Shown: one piece after another, positions 63,516 to 64,000 of the stretch
Position numbering within the stretch: the first letter of the stretch is position 1
How the letters are laid out: each line of letters begins with the position of its first letter
Assembly (NCBI RefSeq): GCF_008807075.1
Contig: NZ_CP035632.1
Coordinates: 1,116,001-1,180,000 of the forward strand
Direction: 5' to 3'
DNA from: Synechococcus sp. RSCCF101
GTDB taxonomy: Bacteria; Cyanobacteriota; Cyanobacteriia; PCC-6307; Cyanobiaceae
Length of the DNA: 64,000 nt
The notes under the pieces: generated by a model
Database searches by the model: none
Seen by the model: only the letters and a program-made list of their open reading frames with translations
Told to the model about the DNA's origin: nothing
Translations under genes and position numbers: made by a program

Positions 63516-64000
63516 TCAGGGCCGCACCTGCTTCAGGCGGCGGGTCACGTCCTGGAGGTCCTGCCAGGTGAGCCACTTCGGTGAACCGCGGTCCCGCGAG
63601 GCGTTGCGGAGCAGGTAGGAGGGGTGAAAGATCGGCATCAGCCAGCGCCCCTCCCACTCGCGCCACTGGCCCCGCAATCGGGTGATGCCGCCCTTCACCC
63701 CCAGGATTCCCTCCATGGCCGTGGCGCCGGCGAGCAGCACCACGGGTGGATCCACCAGCCGGATCTGCTCCTGCAGCCAGGGCCGGCAGGCCTCCATCTC
63801 CAGCGGCGTGGGCCGGCGGTTGCCGGGAGGCCGGCACTTGACGATGTTGCAGATGTAGGCGTCGCGCTCGCTGTCGAGCCCCACGCTCTCCAGCATGCGG
63901 TCCAGCAGCTGGCCGGCACGGCCCACGAAGGGCAGACCGGTTTCGTCCTCCTGGGCTCCCGGGCCCTCACCGATCACCATCAGGGGCGCCTCCGGGTTGC
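63516..64000 (-). CDS. Uracil-DNA glycosylase (family 4-like), 5' end beyond the window
   Basis: The frame is open to the right edge (NPEAPLMVIGEGPGAQEDET), so the N-terminus lies outside. GEGPGAQEDETGLPFVGRAG is the catalytic loop of family 4/5 enzymes. YICNIVKCRPPGNRRPTPLE with EACRPWLQEQI holds two of the iron-sulfur cysteines. LMPIFHPSYLLRN contains the HPSxLL motif. It removes uracil from DNA. Confidence 0.92.
   Translation of the reverse strand, partial: NPEAPLMVIGEGPGAQEDETGLPFVGRAGQLLDRMLESVGLDSERDAYICNIVKCRPPGNRRPTPLEMEACRPWLQEQIRLVDPPVVLLAGATAMEGILGVKGGITRLRGQWREWEGRWLMPIFHPSYLLRNASRDRGSPKWLTWQDLQDVTRRLKQVRP

Noticed and set aside
1-64000. CRISPR array
   Set aside because: All repeats found are IS copies; no short regularly spaced repeat series was seen.
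1-64000. rRNA or tRNA genes
   Set aside because: No recognisable cloverleaf or rRNA sequence was noticed while reading.

Overview
The window is GC-rich bacterial DNA, most likely from a picocyanobacterium of the Synechococcus/Cyanobium type. The best clues are the ispG and C-terminal-processing-protease neighbours at the right end, mfd, small cyanobacterial-looking proteins, and a type I secretion cluster with a parvulin-like protein. The species call is inference: no rRNA or tRNA is visible.

Positions 1-17,100 hold a surface-glycan and type I secretion locus. A leftward operon (8616 to 361) encodes a proline-rich protein, a TPR protein, a parvulin-like protein, an ABC exporter with cNMP-like and degenerate C39-like N-terminal regions, an HlyD adaptor, a GT4 glycosyltransferase and a TPR protein. 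A divergent rightward series encodes a GT2-GT61 fusion, a sulfotransferase, a TPR protein, an acidic RTX protein (the probable exported substrate) and a GT2-GT4 fusion. Read together, they suggest export of an RTX protein alongside glycosylation and sulfation of a surface product.

Positions 17,440-52,970 are an insertion-sequence island. I name the elements IS-A (ISAs1-like, 1242 bp, 10-bp target duplication), IS-B, IS-C and IS-D (IS3 family), IS-E (IS407-like IS3 family, 1237 bp, 4-bp duplication), IS-F (IS5/IS1182-like), IS-G (IS5-like), IS-H (IS1182-like), an IS256 fragment and IS-J (rve/ISNCY-like). Target duplications let the nesting be read exactly. One stack is four deep: IS-G holds IS-E4, which holds IS-F, which holds IS-E5. 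Another is IS-C4 holding IS-H, which holds IS-E3, with IS-A3 also inside IS-C4. Three families carry recoding-type features between or within transposase frames: a slippery G GGA AAC in IS-E, an A8 run in IS-C and a shared -1 break in IS-A.

Three AT-richer cargo segments sit in the IS island: 24,669-29,078 (two glycosyltransferases, a beta-sandwich-like protein and a methyltransferase), 38,842-39,561 (sulfotransferase) and 45,804-46,958 (GT25-like). Their function matches the flanking locus, so the island looks like a remodelled, horizontally supplied part of a glycan region.

From 52,969 the chromosome resumes with a host gene cut by the IS island, a glycosyltransferase, another sulfotransferase, two small leftward genes, mfd, three short cyanobacterial-type genes, a C-terminal processing protease, ispG and a family-4-type uracil-DNA glycosylase that runs off the right edge.
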